Assembly (NCBI RefSeq): GCF_913020055.1 | Contig: NZ_CAJWCF010000001.1 | Span: 1-64,000, forward strand | Direction: 5' to 3' | DNA: 64,000 nucleotides | Origin: an uncultured Paraglaciecola sp. | Lineage (GTDB): Bacteria > Pseudomonadota > Gammaproteobacteria > Enterobacterales > Alteromonadaceae | In this document: positions 35,392 through 45,249 of the stretch, piece by piece | Layout of the letters: each line of letters starts with the position of its first letter | How positions within the stretch are numbered: position 1 is the first letter of the stretch | Translations under genes and position numbers: made by a program | The notes under the pieces: generated by a model | The model's database searches: none | What the model saw: the letters and a program-made list of their open reading frames with translations, nothing else | Told to the model about the DNA's origin: nothing

Positions 35392-36600
35392 CTATACTCG
35401 TTCAATAATTGTGGCAATACCCATGCCTCCGCCCACGCAGAGCGTAGCCAAACCGAAGCGCTTATTACGTACTTCAAGTTCATCTAATAAGGTACCCAGT
35501 ATCATCGCGCCGGTAGCGCCAAGGGGATGTCCCATTGCAATGGCACCACCATTCACATTAATTTTGTCAGGATCGATTTTCATTTCTTTTTGGAAACGCA
35601 GCACCACTGAAGCAAAGGCTTCATTCACTTCAAATAAACCAATATCGGCGGCATTCAACCCAGCTAACTTGAGTGCCTTGCGGGCAGCTGGAGCGGGTCC
35701 GGTCAACATGATAGTGGGGTCTGTACCAACCAACGCAGTCGATACAATCCGCGCTCGTGGATTCAAATCGTAACGCTTAGCCATTTGTTCACTGCCAATC
35801 AACAATGCCGCTGCACCATCTGCAATTCCGGAAGAGTTACCAGGAGTGTGCACATGGTTTATGCGCTCGACCCACGGGTATTTTTGTTTTGCTACAGCAT
35901 CAAAACCTAGTTGTCCAGGCTGCAAAAATGACGGTTTCAAGTTAGCCAGTGTGGCCATGCTGCTGTCACCACGGATAGTTTCATCTTGTTCAAGAATGCT
36001 CAGGTTGTTTCTGTCTTTAACCGGAATAATAGACCGAGCAAACGCTTTACGTTGCCATGCCTTGGCTGCTTTGTGATGAGAGTTCATGGCAAAATGGTCA
36101 ACCTCTTCACGGCTAAAGCCTTCTAAAGTGGCAATTAAATCGGCACCGATACCTTGCGGCATAAACCCAGTATTGATGTTTGTTTCGGGATCCATGGCCC
36201 ACGCACCGCCGTCACTGCCCATTGGTACTCTAGACATTGACTCAACGCCACCAGCGACAACCAAATGTTCCCAACCGGAACGGATTTTCATAGCAGCCAT
36301 ATTCACCGATTCAAGTCCGGATGCACAAAATCGATTGAGGGTCACGCCGGCTACATCGTCTTCCCAACCGGCCACTAGCGCTGCAGTTTTAGCAATGTCA
36401 GCACCCTGGTCGCCAATGGGTGTGACACAACCCATGACAATGTCGTCTACTGAATGGGTGTCAAATTCATTGCGTTGCTGTAAAGCCTTAAGCAATTGAC
36501 TTAATAAGTTGATGGGCTTCACTTCATACAGCGACCCAGATGCCTTGCCTCTGCCGCGTGGCGTGCGCACAGCATCAAAGATAAACGCTTCGCTTGTCAT
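35392..36600 (-). CDS. Acetyl-CoA C-acyltransferase (thiolase)
   Basis: The 402-residue protein begins [19 protein letters not shown] and has the nucleophile Cys in [15 protein letters not shown] (about residue 90), the [16 protein letters not shown] motif with catalytic His, and the C-terminal [13 protein letters not shown] with the second Cys. It cleaves 3-ketoacyl-CoA. ATG 36600 has AGAGGA upstream; a longer frame from 36654 adds 18 unrelated residues. It is the first gene of the four-gene operon. Confidence 0.94.
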   Translation of the reverse strand: MTSEAFIFDAVRTPRGRGKASGSLYEVKPINLLSQLLKALQQRNEFDTHSVDDIVMGCVTPIGDQGADIAKTAALVAGWEDDVAGVTLNRFCASGLESVNMAAMKIRSGWEHLVVAGGVESMSRVPMGSDGGAWAMDPETNINTGFMPQGIGADLIATLEGFSREEVDHFAMNSHHKAAKAWQRKAFARSIIPVKDRNNLSILEQDETIRGDSSMATLANLKPSFLQPGQLGFDAVAKQKYPWVERINHVHTPGNSSGIADGAAALLIGSEQMAKRYDLNPRARIVSTALVGTDPTIMLTGPAPAARKALKLAGLNAADIGLFEVNEAFASVVLRFQKEMKIDPDKINVNGGAIAMGHPLGATGAMILGTLLDELEVRNKRFGLATLCVGGGMGIATIIERV

Positions 36601-36771
36601 AAATTTCCTCTCTAATCTAAGGTTGCCAACAGGCGAAGCTCTTCGCCCATGCAATGTTAGTCATACACTAAGCAATCAGCCGCTAAAAAAACATGATGAT
36701 TATGATCGCAAAACCTGACATTTTTAATCATCTCATCAAGGTACGAAAAGTGGAAAAAATACTGGTCCGAA

Positions 36772-37770
36772 CTATTGGTGGGAAATACGATAGGATTTAG
36801 GGGTCTGCCCTGTCCATTTTTTGAAGGTGCGATAAAACACTGCATCTTCTGAAAAGCCCAGTTGTGAGGATATTTGACTGATGGACAAATCAGTATTTAA
36901 TAACAAATGTATGGTACGCGCTCTGCGCACTTTGTCCTTGATTTGCTGAAATTGATGGCCTTCTTGTCTGAGTCTTCTAGCAAGAGTAGGAGCAGAACAA
37001 TCAAAAGTATTTGCCACTGACTCAAGACTGGTACTTTCAAAATCCTCTAACTCGCCAATTCGGGCCTTAACCTTTGCCGACCAACTTGTTTGCGGTTCAT
37101 AGCGACTCAAAATATTCTCTGGTGCGTTGGCGAGGAATTGCCCCAGGCTATGAGTATCTTGCTTGATAACCTGATTCAAATAGGATTCTGGGAAGATAAT
37201 GGCATTTTGTTTTCGCTTAAAAAATACTGGGCAGTTAAACACCGACTGGGTACTTTGCGGCCAACCTTGCCCATCAAATGCAAAATAACAGCGGTTCAAC
37301 AACAATGGGGCATCCATCAACCAGGCTAAATAACGCCAGAAAATGGTAAACAACATGGCAATAAAATAGTCATTGTTAGTACCAGGTTTTGGCTGATGAT
37401 TGATCACGAAAGCAGCTTCTTCACCATGTTCTTGCAATTCAAAATGAAACTCATCACTTAATAAGCGGAAAAACTCTGCGATACGTAAAATTGCCCGCCG
37501 CACATTGCCACAACCTATAGTGGCGTGGCACATCATACGAAAGGTACCAACACGCATAGGTTTATGGGTGAAACCCATGGCTTCATCATCAAGCTGGTCG
37601 AAACAAATTCGCATGAGGCGAGCAAAATCGGTCGCATCCAGCTGTGCTGGCTGATTGTCGAGTAACGGCTCTTCTATACCTAAACTCTTAAGAAATTTGC
37701 TACGCTGAACCGGATCAGCAATGGCGCTGAGTTGGGCGTTGACAATGATATTAACAATTCGATGTGACAT
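36772..37770 (-). CDS. AraC-family transcriptional regulator (arabinose-binding-domain type)
   Basis: The 332-residue protein has an N-terminal ligand domain like that of the truncated regulator at 28272 (CHATIGCGNVRRAILRIAEFFRLLSDEF region) and a C-terminal double HTH (SLESVANTFDCSAPTLARRLRQEGHQF; ISQISSQLGFSEDAVFYRTFKKWTGQTPKSYR). It lies 171 bp upstream of the thiolase in the same direction and is likely the operon's regulator. An in-frame alternative start was not needed. Confidence 0.9.
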   Translation of the reverse strand: MSHRIVNIIVNAQLSAIADPVQRSKFLKSLGIEEPLLDNQPAQLDATDFARLMRICFDQLDDEAMGFTHKPMRVGTFRMMCHATIGCGNVRRAILRIAEFFRLLSDEFHFELQEHGEEAAFVINHQPKPGTNNDYFIAMLFTIFWRYLAWLMDAPLLLNRCYFAFDGQGWPQSTQSVFNCPVFFKRKQNAIIFPESYLNQVIKQDTHSLGQFLANAPENILSRYEPQTSWSAKVKARIGELEDFESTSLESVANTFDCSAPTLARRLRQEGHQFQQIKDKVRRARTIHLLLNTDLSISQISSQLGFSEDAVFYRTFKKWTGQTPKSYRISHQ

Positions 37771-37811
37771 AGGTTTATTGTATCGTTATTACTAGTAGAT
37801 TTCCTCAATGA

Positions 37812-37988
37812 AGATTATTTTTGAAACTGCAAAACCAAGGGGTCGCAAATGGCGTTGATGCAAAATATGGCTTTATGCTAGCAACAGGCTTTACAGCCTT
37901 TCTTTTTGCCGGGCTGCTATACAATTTTTTATTCAATCCAACTGAAAAACGATTAGCTGAGATTGAAAAAACTGAATATTCTAATTAA
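37812..37988 (+). pseudogene. C-terminal remnant of an MFS sugar permease
   Basis: The frame is open from TGA 37809 to TAA 37986 and reads NGVDAKYGFMLATGFTAFLF, then AGLLYNFLFNPTEKRLAEIE and a short tail: one last membrane helix and a cytoplasmic end, as in sucrose/maltose-type MFS permeases. There is no start or remaining upstream part. It stops 20 bp before the fructokinase gene, the distance expected for operon partners. The upstream 90% of the permease gene has been lost at a junction near 37.8 kb. Exact family is from recall. Confidence 0.6.
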
Positions 37989-38008
37989 GTCTTGGAGTCA
38001 CAAATCAT

Positions 38009-38887
38009 ATGCCAAACTATTACGCGCTAATTGAAGCCGGCGGCACAAAGTTTAACTGTGCTATTGCTGACGAAAATCGCAATTTACTGGTACAAGATCG
38101 CTTTGACACTTCCACACCTAACGAAACCATAACGGCGGTTATCAATTTTTTTGTCCAGCAAAAAGCCCAAGGCTATCACTTTGAAAAACTTGGTTTAGCC
38201 TGCTTTGGCCCTCTAGATCTTAACCCCCACTCAGCCAGCTTTGGTAATATAACAAGTACACCTAAACCTCATTGGTCAAACGTAGACATAAAACAGCAGT
38301 TAGAAAAAGCACTTAACTGCAGCGTAGGAATTGATACCGATGTTAACGCAGCAGCATTAGCCGAGTATAAATGGGGCGCAAGCCAAAATACCGAGGTTAA
38401 TGTTTATGTGACAGTGGGTACTGGTGTAGGCGGTGGTGTAGTCATCAACGGCAAAACTCTTAAAGGTTTAGTGCATCCTGAATTAGGGCATATGTTGATT
38501 TCTGGCGTGACTGAAATAGAGGGGGTTTGTCCGTTTCATGGGAATTGCGTAGAAGGATTAGCCGCTGGAAAGTCAATGGCAAAAATTTGGCAACAACCAG
38601 CGCAAAATTTATCAGAAGACCATCAAGCATGGGATATTCAAGCCAAAGTATTAGGAAAACTTTGTCACAACTTGATGGTGTCCTTCAGTCCACAAAGTAT
38701 TGTTTTTGGCGGTGGTGTGATGTCTAAAAATGGCTTACTGGCAAAAACAATTGAATATGCCGAGCAGTCATTAAAAGATTATGTTGTATTTCCTGACGGC
38801 CATAGAGGTTTAAAACAAATTATTACTTTACCTGGCTTAGATAGCCATTCCGGTATTTTTGGCGCATTAGCGTTGTTATTGGATTAA
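38009..38887 (+). CDS. ROK-family fructokinase
   Basis: The 292-residue protein has the ATP-binding start LIEAGGTKFNCAIAD, the catalytic region SVGIDTDVNAAALAEYKWGA and the ROK zinc motif HPELGHML...CPFHGNCVEGLAAGKSM (His plus three Cys). IEAGGTKF and CPFHGNC are typical of fructokinases. It phosphorylates fructose, probably from sucrose, given the permease remnant just upstream. Ribosome site TTGGAG precedes ATG. Confidence 0.9.
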   Translation: MPNYYALIEAGGTKFNCAIADENRNLLVQDRFDTSTPNETITAVINFFVQQKAQGYHFEKLGLACFGPLDLNPHSASFGNITSTPKPHWSNVDIKQQLEKALNCSVGIDTDVNAAALAEYKWGASQNTEVNVYVTVGTGVGGGVVINGKTLKGLVHPELGHMLISGVTEIEGVCPFHGNCVEGLAAGKSMAKIWQQPAQNLSEDHQAWDIQAKVLGKLCHNLMVSFSPQSIVFGGGVMSKNGLLAKTIEYAEQSLKDYVVFPDGHRGLKQIITLPGLDSHSGIFGALALLLD

Positions 38888-39157
38888 TCGCGACCAAAAA
38901 ATTCAGACTTACATACCCCCACCGACTGGTTTAGTAGGCAACCAACAATAAGATCAACTAAACTGATGTTGATTGGAGTATATTTAAAACAATCTCCGTC
39001 TTAAAGGACTGGGAAATTTGCTGTCATTGCAACACTTCTTCTTATTTTGACTGTGGCTAGATAGAATCATTACTGTATTATGTTGGTAGAAAAAAACTTG
39101 AAGCAAGTTTTTACCTCGCGATAAGTAATTAAAATTAACGAAAGTGGTATTTTAGAT

Positions 39158-40753
39158 TTGGTCAAAATTAGTCAACGACTATATATCAAAGTAGCTCTGG
39201 CCATAGCATTTATAGCGGTGGCTGTATCGCTCTTTGCTTCAGCGTTATCCTACTACTTTGCTTTGGAAACTCGGCATCAAGCTAATTATTTGCTGGCAGA
39301 ACAATTGTCAAAAACAGCAGAGAAAACAGCCGTTATTGCGGCATATGCAAATAATGTAGAATTGGCACAGGAAATTGTAAATGGCCTAAGCACCAATCAA
39401 TCTATCAGTGGCGCTAGGCTTAATAATAACGCTGAACTAGATGCGTTATCAGGTGAACACACAAGCCACTCCCAACGCATCTCTACAGTTTTATTTCACC
39501 CTTTATTAGACGGTATACAAGTGGGTGTACTAGATGTTTATATAGATGAAAAGTTCGTCCAACAACAAACAAAAGACGCCACCCAAAAAGACATATTTAT
39601 TTTATTATCTTTTTCGTTAATTTTGGCTTTTTTTGTATCCTTGCTGATTCGTCACATGCTCACTAAACCCATTCAGAAATTAATCGACAATTTTGAACAT
39701 ATGGATCCTCACAGCCCAGTGACTATGCGAATGCTGCCTTATAGGGGTAAAGATGAAATTGGAAAATTGGTTAAAGGCATTAACGCATTGATGCATGAGT
39801 TACATCATTCTTTTAATGTGGAAAGAGACTTACGTGTACAAACACAAACCCTCGAAAGCCAGTTCAGATTGATATTTGAACAAGCGAGTGCGGGGATTTG
39901 TTTAGTAGATGATAGTGACACTATCACCACATTTAATCCTGCTTTTGCTGCGTATTTTAAAGAAAATGATAACGATGAACTCAGTTCAATGCATTTCCCT
40001 ACACTACTAACAAATACTGATAGGTTACATAAGCTATTCCGAGAGATACGTAACAAATCTAAAGTTGAACAAGTTGCATTGGATATTGAATGTAAAGTAG
40101 GCGATAAACAAAAATGGATGCACTGCCTGTTTGCTAAGGTGACTGATCAAAGAACGACACAACGAGATACACCAAGTTCCATTATTGAAGTCATCCTTTA
40201 CGACGTAACCGAGCGAGCTGAACGAGAACTGCAGACTCGTTTCGAAGCAGATCACGACTTATTAACCCATTTACTGAATAGGCGTTCTGGCGAGAAAAAA
40301 TTGCACAAAATGTTGTTTTTTAGCATTAAAAATCAACAACCTTTTGTTTTAATGATGATTGATTTAGATAGGTTTAAGCCAATCAATGATACCTATGGAC
40401 ATGATGCCGGTGACAAAGTACTGCGCGAAACTGCCAAGCGAATTAGAAGTAAATTTAACGCCGAATCTGACATTTGTGTTCGTTGGGGCGGCGATGAGTT
40501 TGTTGTTGCTTTTAACTTAAATAATGCCGATAAAGAAGAAATCAAAGAGAAAGCCGAAAAATTATTAGAATCACTACAACAACCAATTCAAATACAACAA
40601 GATGTCAAATGTAATGTAGGTGCAAGTATTGGTGTAGTGTTTGCCCCTGAGCATGGCAAAGTCTTACATGAATTATTGGTTAATGCTGACAACTCGATGT
40701 ACAAAGTGAAAGAGCAAGGACGTGGTCACGTAGAATTTTATTCACCTTTGTAG
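39158..40753 (+). CDS. HAMP-PAS-GGDEF membrane diguanylate cyclase
   Basis: The 531-residue protein has a first helix (VALAIAFIAVAVSLFASALSYYF, reported in part; about residues 10-32), a short periplasmic domain of about 115 residues, a second helix (about 147-168), a HAMP domain, a PAS domain (FRLIFEQASAGICLVDDSDTI) and a GGDEF domain with RWGGDEF. The residue pattern before it is AESD, so the RxxD inhibition site is lost. The start is a TTG with a weak ribosome site; no earlier ATG is in frame. It stands alone. Confidence 0.9.
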   Translation: MVKISQRLYIKVALAIAFIAVAVSLFASALSYYFALETRHQANYLLAEQLSKTAEKTAVIAAYANNVELAQEIVNGLSTNQSISGARLNNNAELDALSGEHTSHSQRISTVLFHPLLDGIQVGVLDVYIDEKFVQQQTKDATQKDIFILLSFSLILAFFVSLLIRHMLTKPIQKLIDNFEHMDPHSPVTMRMLPYRGKDEIGKLVKGINALMHELHHSFNVERDLRVQTQTLESQFRLIFEQASAGICLVDDSDTITTFNPAFAAYFKENDNDELSSMHFPTLLTNTDRLHKLFREIRNKSKVEQVALDIECKVGDKQKWMHCLFAKVTDQRTTQRDTPSSIIEVILYDVTERAERELQTRFEADHDLLTHLLNRRSGEKKLHKMLFFSIKNQQPFVLMMIDLDRFKPINDTYGHDAGDKVLRETAKRIRSKFNAESDICVRWGGDEFVVAFNLNNADKEEIKEKAEKLLESLQQPIQIQQDVKCNVGASIGVVFAPEHGKVLHELLVNADNSMYKVKEQGRGHVEFYSPL

Positions 40754-40788
40754 ACACTGCTTTTTCTCAATTTGATAATCAAAAAACG

Positions 40789-41775
40789 TCATTGCTTAAA
40801 TGATGCCGAAAATGGCGCATGGTCAGACTCGGGATATTTAATATCGCTAGCAAATGGCAAACTCTCATCATGCAAGTTCTCATTAAAAATATCTGCTTTT
40901 ACAAACAAATGATACATAGACTGAGAAATCAACATATGGTCTAACAAGTTGCCTTTACCGTGATGCAAATGACTAAATTTAACTGAGTCAGCAATGGCAG
41001 AACTGCACGGAAGTAAAACACTTGAGCGTAAATCTGGATTCCCCGTATTTTCAACTCTGCCGCATATAGCTTCTACCGGAACCTCCCCTGGCTCTGCATT
41101 AAAATCACCACAAACTATAATCTTGGCATCTGCAGTTTGACTAAATATTTCATCTATTAATATTCTAGTTTCAAGTGCTTGGCCTACTCGCTTGGTTGAA
41201 GATAGGAAATATCCTTCAGCCCAACCAGCGGCACTTTTCCATGTGTAATTATTCGATTTTTGACCGTTTACATTAGACGCAATGCGAGACTTTAAATGTA
41301 AATTCACTACATGTACTAACTCCATATCAGGCACCTGTACCTGCGCATACAAGATTGGCCTTTCCCAGCTGATATCTTTAGCCTCTTCCACAGGCAATGC
41401 GGTTGCTTTTCGATACGCTAATTTATCTAAATGATGGTGTTTATATTGCTCAGATAAACTAATTGGCCAACGAGACAAGATCACCAGATTCCGTTTATCG
41501 TAAGCTTCACCATCTGAAGTGACAGTATGCACTATGAAATAATTAGCATACTGGGTATCAGAAATTAACGTTTCTAACGCAGATAGTGCTCGTTTGGGAT
41601 TATTGGCGGTATGCGCAGCTAGTTCTTGACCGTGGACTTCCTGCAAACACAGGATATCTGCATCTAATCTAGTCAAAGTACCCCGTAAGGTAGGAATACG
41701 CTCAAGTAAAGTGGGAGTATACCCACTACTCGACACGTCCAAATTTTCAATATTGAAAGTCGCAATTTTAAACAT
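40789..41775 (-). CDS. Endonuclease/exonuclease/phosphatase-family protein
   Basis: The 328-residue protein has the EEP-fold motifs: FKIATFNIENLD (metal Asn), ILCLQEVHG (metal Glu), VNLHLKSR, VVCGDFNAEP-like ICGDFNAEP (Asp/Asn) and the final SDHAPF (Asp-His). It is a metal-dependent phosphoesterase; possible substrates are DNA, phospholipids or sugar phosphates. No signal peptide is seen, so it is probably cytoplasmic. It is followed in the same direction upstream by the TolB-like gene, 57 bp apart. Confidence 0.9.
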   Translation of the reverse strand: MFKIATFNIENLDVSSSGYTPTLLERIPTLRGTLTRLDADILCLQEVHGQELAAHTANNPKRALSALETLISDTQYANYFIVHTVTSDGEAYDKRNLVILSRWPISLSEQYKHHHLDKLAYRKATALPVEEAKDISWERPILYAQVQVPDMELVHVVNLHLKSRIASNVNGQKSNNYTWKSAAGWAEGYFLSSTKRVGQALETRILIDEIFSQTADAKIIVCGDFNAEPGEVPVEAICGRVENTGNPDLRSSVLLPCSSAIADSVKFSHLHHGKGNLLDHMLISQSMYHLFVKADIFNENLHDESLPFASDIKYPESDHAPFSASFKQ

Positions 41776-41832
41776 AATGAGTCCATATAATTAGTGTTCA
41801 TACTAACAATAGAACAAAAATCGACCTATAGA

Positions 41833-42732
41833 CTACAAAGTGCAAACTAGTACAATTTTACTGTTTTGTGAGTTAGTGCTAAGACGTGTTATACCCTTAG
41901 GGCAGGTATCAGTAACATCAGCAAATGGTTGCCAGCCTTGTACAGAATTTTCCTTATCCCACTGCATCAATATGCTGCCCACAGCTGCAATTGCATAGCC
42001 GTTTCCAGACCAAGCATAATAATAAGCACCTTTGGGTAATGTGGTTAACAGTTCGATTTTTTCTGTTTTAGAATGGTAACTTTTCAATTGCCACTGCATA
42101 TCGTCCCCTTCACCAATAGAAGCGGTATAACTCATTAATGGCGTATAGGGTATCGAATACAAACTTGGGCCAATATTTTTGTCCAATACTTGGCTAGTCT
42201 GCTTTTGAATATGTGCCAACTGCAATGTATGGGGTTCTCCAAGCACAAACAAAATCACTCTACTATTATCAACCCAAGCGTGATATCCAACTGGGTTAAT
42301 GTTAGTCAACAGTTCACTGGCAGGCTCAGCAGGTTGCTGTTCCGGATATAAAGGATAACGCCATAATTTTTGCTTATCATCAGTAGCACGTATAACAGAG
42401 AAGCTACGACCACTAGGCATAATAGTAGGTGAATACTCACTTTCTTGTGAGTTGGTAAGATTTAAAACCTGCCCTGATTTTAGAGAAACAAACATACTGT
42501 CAGTTTGTTCAACTTTGTTGGTTGTTAACGCAGCAGTATAAAGTAGTGAATTACCATCAGGCAAAAACAACGGCTGATTATCATAGTCTACTCGGTTAGT
42601 AAGGGCTTTAAGATGACTCACTACTAGTCGGTTTTCTTGTAAAACTAAATCACCGACGTAAATGTCAAAACCCGGCATTTTTGCCGATACCGAAAATACA
42701 ATAAAACCTAACAACCCCGTTATTAACTTCAT
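41833..42732 (-). CDS. Exported TolB/WD40-like beta-propeller protein
   Basis: The 299-residue protein has a signal peptide (about residues 1-17, cleavage after VSA). It contains PD40-type repeats such as PLFLPDGNSLLYTAAL, SPTIMPSGRSFSVIRA and YYAWSGNGYAIAAVGSILMQW, which suggest a periplasmic beta-propeller. The sequence is shorter than TolB and lacks its N-terminal domain. The ligand is unknown. Confidence 0.75.
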   Translation of the reverse strand: MKLITGLLGFIVFSVSAKMPGFDIYVGDLVLQENRLVVSHLKALTNRVDYDNQPLFLPDGNSLLYTAALTTNKVEQTDSMFVSLKSGQVLNLTNSQESEYSPTIMPSGRSFSVIRATDDKQKLWRYPLYPEQQPAEPASELLTNINPVGYHAWVDNSRVILFVLGEPHTLQLAHIQKQTSQVLDKNIGPSLYSIPYTPLMSYTASIGEGDDMQWQLKSYHSKTEKIELLTTLPKGAYYYAWSGNGYAIAAVGSILMQWDKENSVQGWQPFADVTDTCPKGITRLSTNSQNSKIVLVCTL

Positions 42733-42994
42733 ATTTTTCCTTCGCCGTTAGGCTCTAATCTAATTACGTTTCACCCGAATCTATTGGGTATGGATATCTT
42801 CGATAAATTGACAAATATACCTATTCAACTTTTAAGCTTAAGCCATTTTGGAGAAGTTGGAAAATAACAACACGCCGAATTTATTGCATTTATTTGCCGA
42901 TTTTATCTTAGGTTAGAATGGGCACAATAAGCTAGTATTATTAACATAAAATTAACGTTTAGTTTTTTGTTTAAGCTACATAATTGGTAACACC

Positions 42995-44185
42995 ATGGAA
43001 CAACCTAAAAAAATTAGAATGGGAATGGTCGGTGGAGGCCAAGATGCATTTATTGGTACTGTGCACCGCATGGCAGCCAACCTAGATGGTAATATTGAAT
43101 TGGTATGTGGCGCTTTCAGTTCAGATCCAGCTAGAAGTGTGTCTTCTGGTAGAAACCTGTATTTACCCGCTGAACGCTGTTATGCCGATTATAAAACAAT
43201 GTTTGCTGAAGAAGCGAAGTTGCCTGAACATGAAAGAATGCAGTTTGTCTCTATAGTTACGCCTAATCATTTGCATTTTCCAGTAGCCAAAGCAGCGCTA
43301 GAAGCAGGCTTTCATGTACTAAGTGATAAACCCGCTACTTTTACACTCCAAGAAGCCTTAGATTTAGCTGATGTATTAAAAACATCCAACTATCTATATG
43401 GACTCACTCATACCTACAACGGTTATCCACTAATTAAACAAGCTAAACACTTAGCAACAACAGGCGTGTTGGGCAAGATCACTAAAGTGGTAGTGGAATA
43501 CAGCCAGGGCTGGTTGGCGAACAAAGACGATGAAGGTAGCAAACAAGCACAGTGGCGTGTTGATCCGGCAAGAGCGGGTGTGAGCTGTTGCATGGGTGAC
43601 ATTGGGGTGCATGCTGCCAATTTGGCTGAATATGTTACTGATGCCAACATTTCAGCCATGTGTTCTGATTTAAACGCCGTAGTTGAAGGCCGTCAACTTG
43701 ACGACGATGGTACCGTTTTACTGCGATTTGATAACGGCGCTCGTGGCGTACTATTGTCTAGCCAGATAGCTGTTGGCGAAGAAAATTACCTTAGACTGAG
43801 AGTCTACGGAGATCAAGGTAGTCTCGATTGGTCACAAATGGAACCCAATAGTTTATGGCTTAAATCTAATTCAAAACCAACCCAACTTATCCGCACGGGT
43901 GTGGGCGAGTTTTGCCCTGCTGCTCAAGCTGCCATGCGTACTCCCGCTGGACACCCTGAAGGTTATTTAGAAGCTTTCGCTAATATTTACCAAAATTTTG
44001 CGATTCAAATTAACGCTTTTGAGCAAGGTCTTCCCTGTTCAAATGAAGCATTTGATGTACCCGGTATTGAACAAGCCATTCGAGGCATGGCGTTTATCGA
44101 AAACACCGTGAAGTTTAGCCAATCAGAGCTGAAATGGCATGACTTCGATATATCCCCCTTTACAAATTCAGGAGAAACTCAATGA
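42995..44185 (+). CDS. Gfo/Idh/MocA-family oxidoreductase
   Basis: The 396-residue protein has the NAD(P)-binding start RMGMVGGGQDAFIGTVHRMA and the family motif VTPNHLHFPVAKAALEAGFHVLSDKPATF (the EKP-like DKP lysine; reported in parts). The C-terminal domain (YSQGWLANKDDEGSKQAQWR; DIGVHAANLAEYV with the catalytic Asp-x-x-x-His) is complete. It probably oxidises or reduces a sugar or 3-keto-sugar in the cytoplasm. It opens a five-gene operon and its stop overlaps the next start (ATGA). Confidence 0.92.
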   Translation: MEQPKKIRMGMVGGGQDAFIGTVHRMAANLDGNIELVCGAFSSDPARSVSSGRNLYLPAERCYADYKTMFAEEAKLPEHERMQFVSIVTPNHLHFPVAKAALEAGFHVLSDKPATFTLQEALDLADVLKTSNYLYGLTHTYNGYPLIKQAKHLATTGVLGKITKVVVEYSQGWLANKDDEGSKQAQWRVDPARAGVSCCMGDIGVHAANLAEYVTDANISAMCSDLNAVVEGRQLDDDGTVLLRFDNGARGVLLSSQIAVGEENYLRLRVYGDQGSLDWSQMEPNSLWLKSNSKPTQLIRTGVGEFCPAAQAAMRTPAGHPEGYLEAFANIYQNFAIQINAFEQGLPCSNEAFDVPGIEQAIRGMAFIENTVKFSQSELKWHDFDISPFTNSGETQ

Positions 44186-45237
44186 AACAAATCAAAGGTC
44201 CAGGCATATTTTTAGCGCAATTTGCTGACGATGCCAGTCCATTTAATTCTTTTCCTGAAATTTGCGCTTGGGCGGCAAGCTTAGGTTTTAAAGGTATTCA
44301 AATTCCTTCGTGGGATGGTCGACTGTTTGACTTAGAAAAAGCGGCAAACAGTCAAACCTATTGTGATGAAATCAAGGGCATAGCAAATCAAGCTGGTCTT
44401 GAAATCACCGAGCTTTCTACCCACTTGCAAGGCCAATTGGTGGCTGTTAATCCAGCTTATGACCAAATGTTTGACGGTTTTGCCCCAAGCCAAGTACATA
44501 ATAATCCTAAGGCACGCACTGATTGGGCCATTCAACAAATGATGTTTGCCGCTAAAGCGAGTCAACGCTTAGGCTTAACAGGTCATGCTAGCTTTTCTGG
44601 CGCCTTATTATGGCAAACCATGTACCCATGGCCTCAGCGTCCTGCAGGATTAGTTGAACAAGGGTTTACCGAATTAGCTAAACGCTGGCTACCTATTTTA
44701 AATGCCTTTGATGAAGCAGGTGTAGATGTTTGTTATGAGCTTCACCCTGGCGAAGATTTACACGACGGCGTGACCTTTGAACGTTTCTTAGAAGCTGTCG
44801 ATAATCATCCACGAGCTAATATATTGTATGACCCGAGCCATTTTGTGTTGCAACAGCTCGACTATCTTGCCTTTATCGACATTTATCATGAGCGTATTAA
44901 AGCCTTCCATGTAAAAGATGCAGAATTTACTCCAAATGGCAGATGTGGTGTGTACGGCGGTTATCAAGATTGGATAGACAGACCCGGACGTTTTCGTTCA
45001 TTAGGCGATGGCCAAATAGACTTTAAGGCAATTTTCAGCAAAATGACTCAATACGATTTTGACGGTTGGGCTGTAATGGAATGGGAATGTTGCATTAAAC
45101 ATCCACTAGATGGTGCAGCAGAAGGCGCTAAATTTATTAGCGAACATCTGATTAGACCAACTGAAAAAGCGTTTGATGATTTTGCAGGTGTGGAAAAAGA
45201 CGTTGAAATGAATAATAAAATACTTGGCATTAAATAA
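44182..45237 (+). CDS. TIM-barrel sugar phosphate isomerase/epimerase family protein
   Basis: The 351-residue protein belongs to the AP-endonuclease-2/xylose-isomerase-like fold: FPEICAWAASLGFKGIQIPS, LEITELSTHLQGQL, VCYELHPGEDLHDG (metal Glu and His), NILYDPSHFVLQQLDYLAFI (metal Asp-His), IKAFHVKDAEF (metal His) and WAVMEWEC (last Glu). All metal ligands look present. It likely acts on the product of the adjacent Gfo/Idh enzyme, with which its gene overlaps by four bases. Ribosome site AGGAG lies before ATG. Confidence 0.9.
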   Translation: MKQIKGPGIFLAQFADDASPFNSFPEICAWAASLGFKGIQIPSWDGRLFDLEKAANSQTYCDEIKGIANQAGLEITELSTHLQGQLVAVNPAYDQMFDGFAPSQVHNNPKARTDWAIQQMMFAAKASQRLGLTGHASFSGALLWQTMYPWPQRPAGLVEQGFTELAKRWLPILNAFDEAGVDVCYELHPGEDLHDGVTFERFLEAVDNHPRANILYDPSHFVLQQLDYLAFIDIYHERIKAFHVKDAEFTPNGRCGVYGGYQDWIDRPGRFRSLGDGQIDFKAIFSKMTQYDFDGWAVMEWECCIKHPLDGAAEGAKFISEHLIRPTEKAFDDFAGVEKDVEMNNKILGIK

Positions 45238-45249
45238 GGTAAAACAAAA

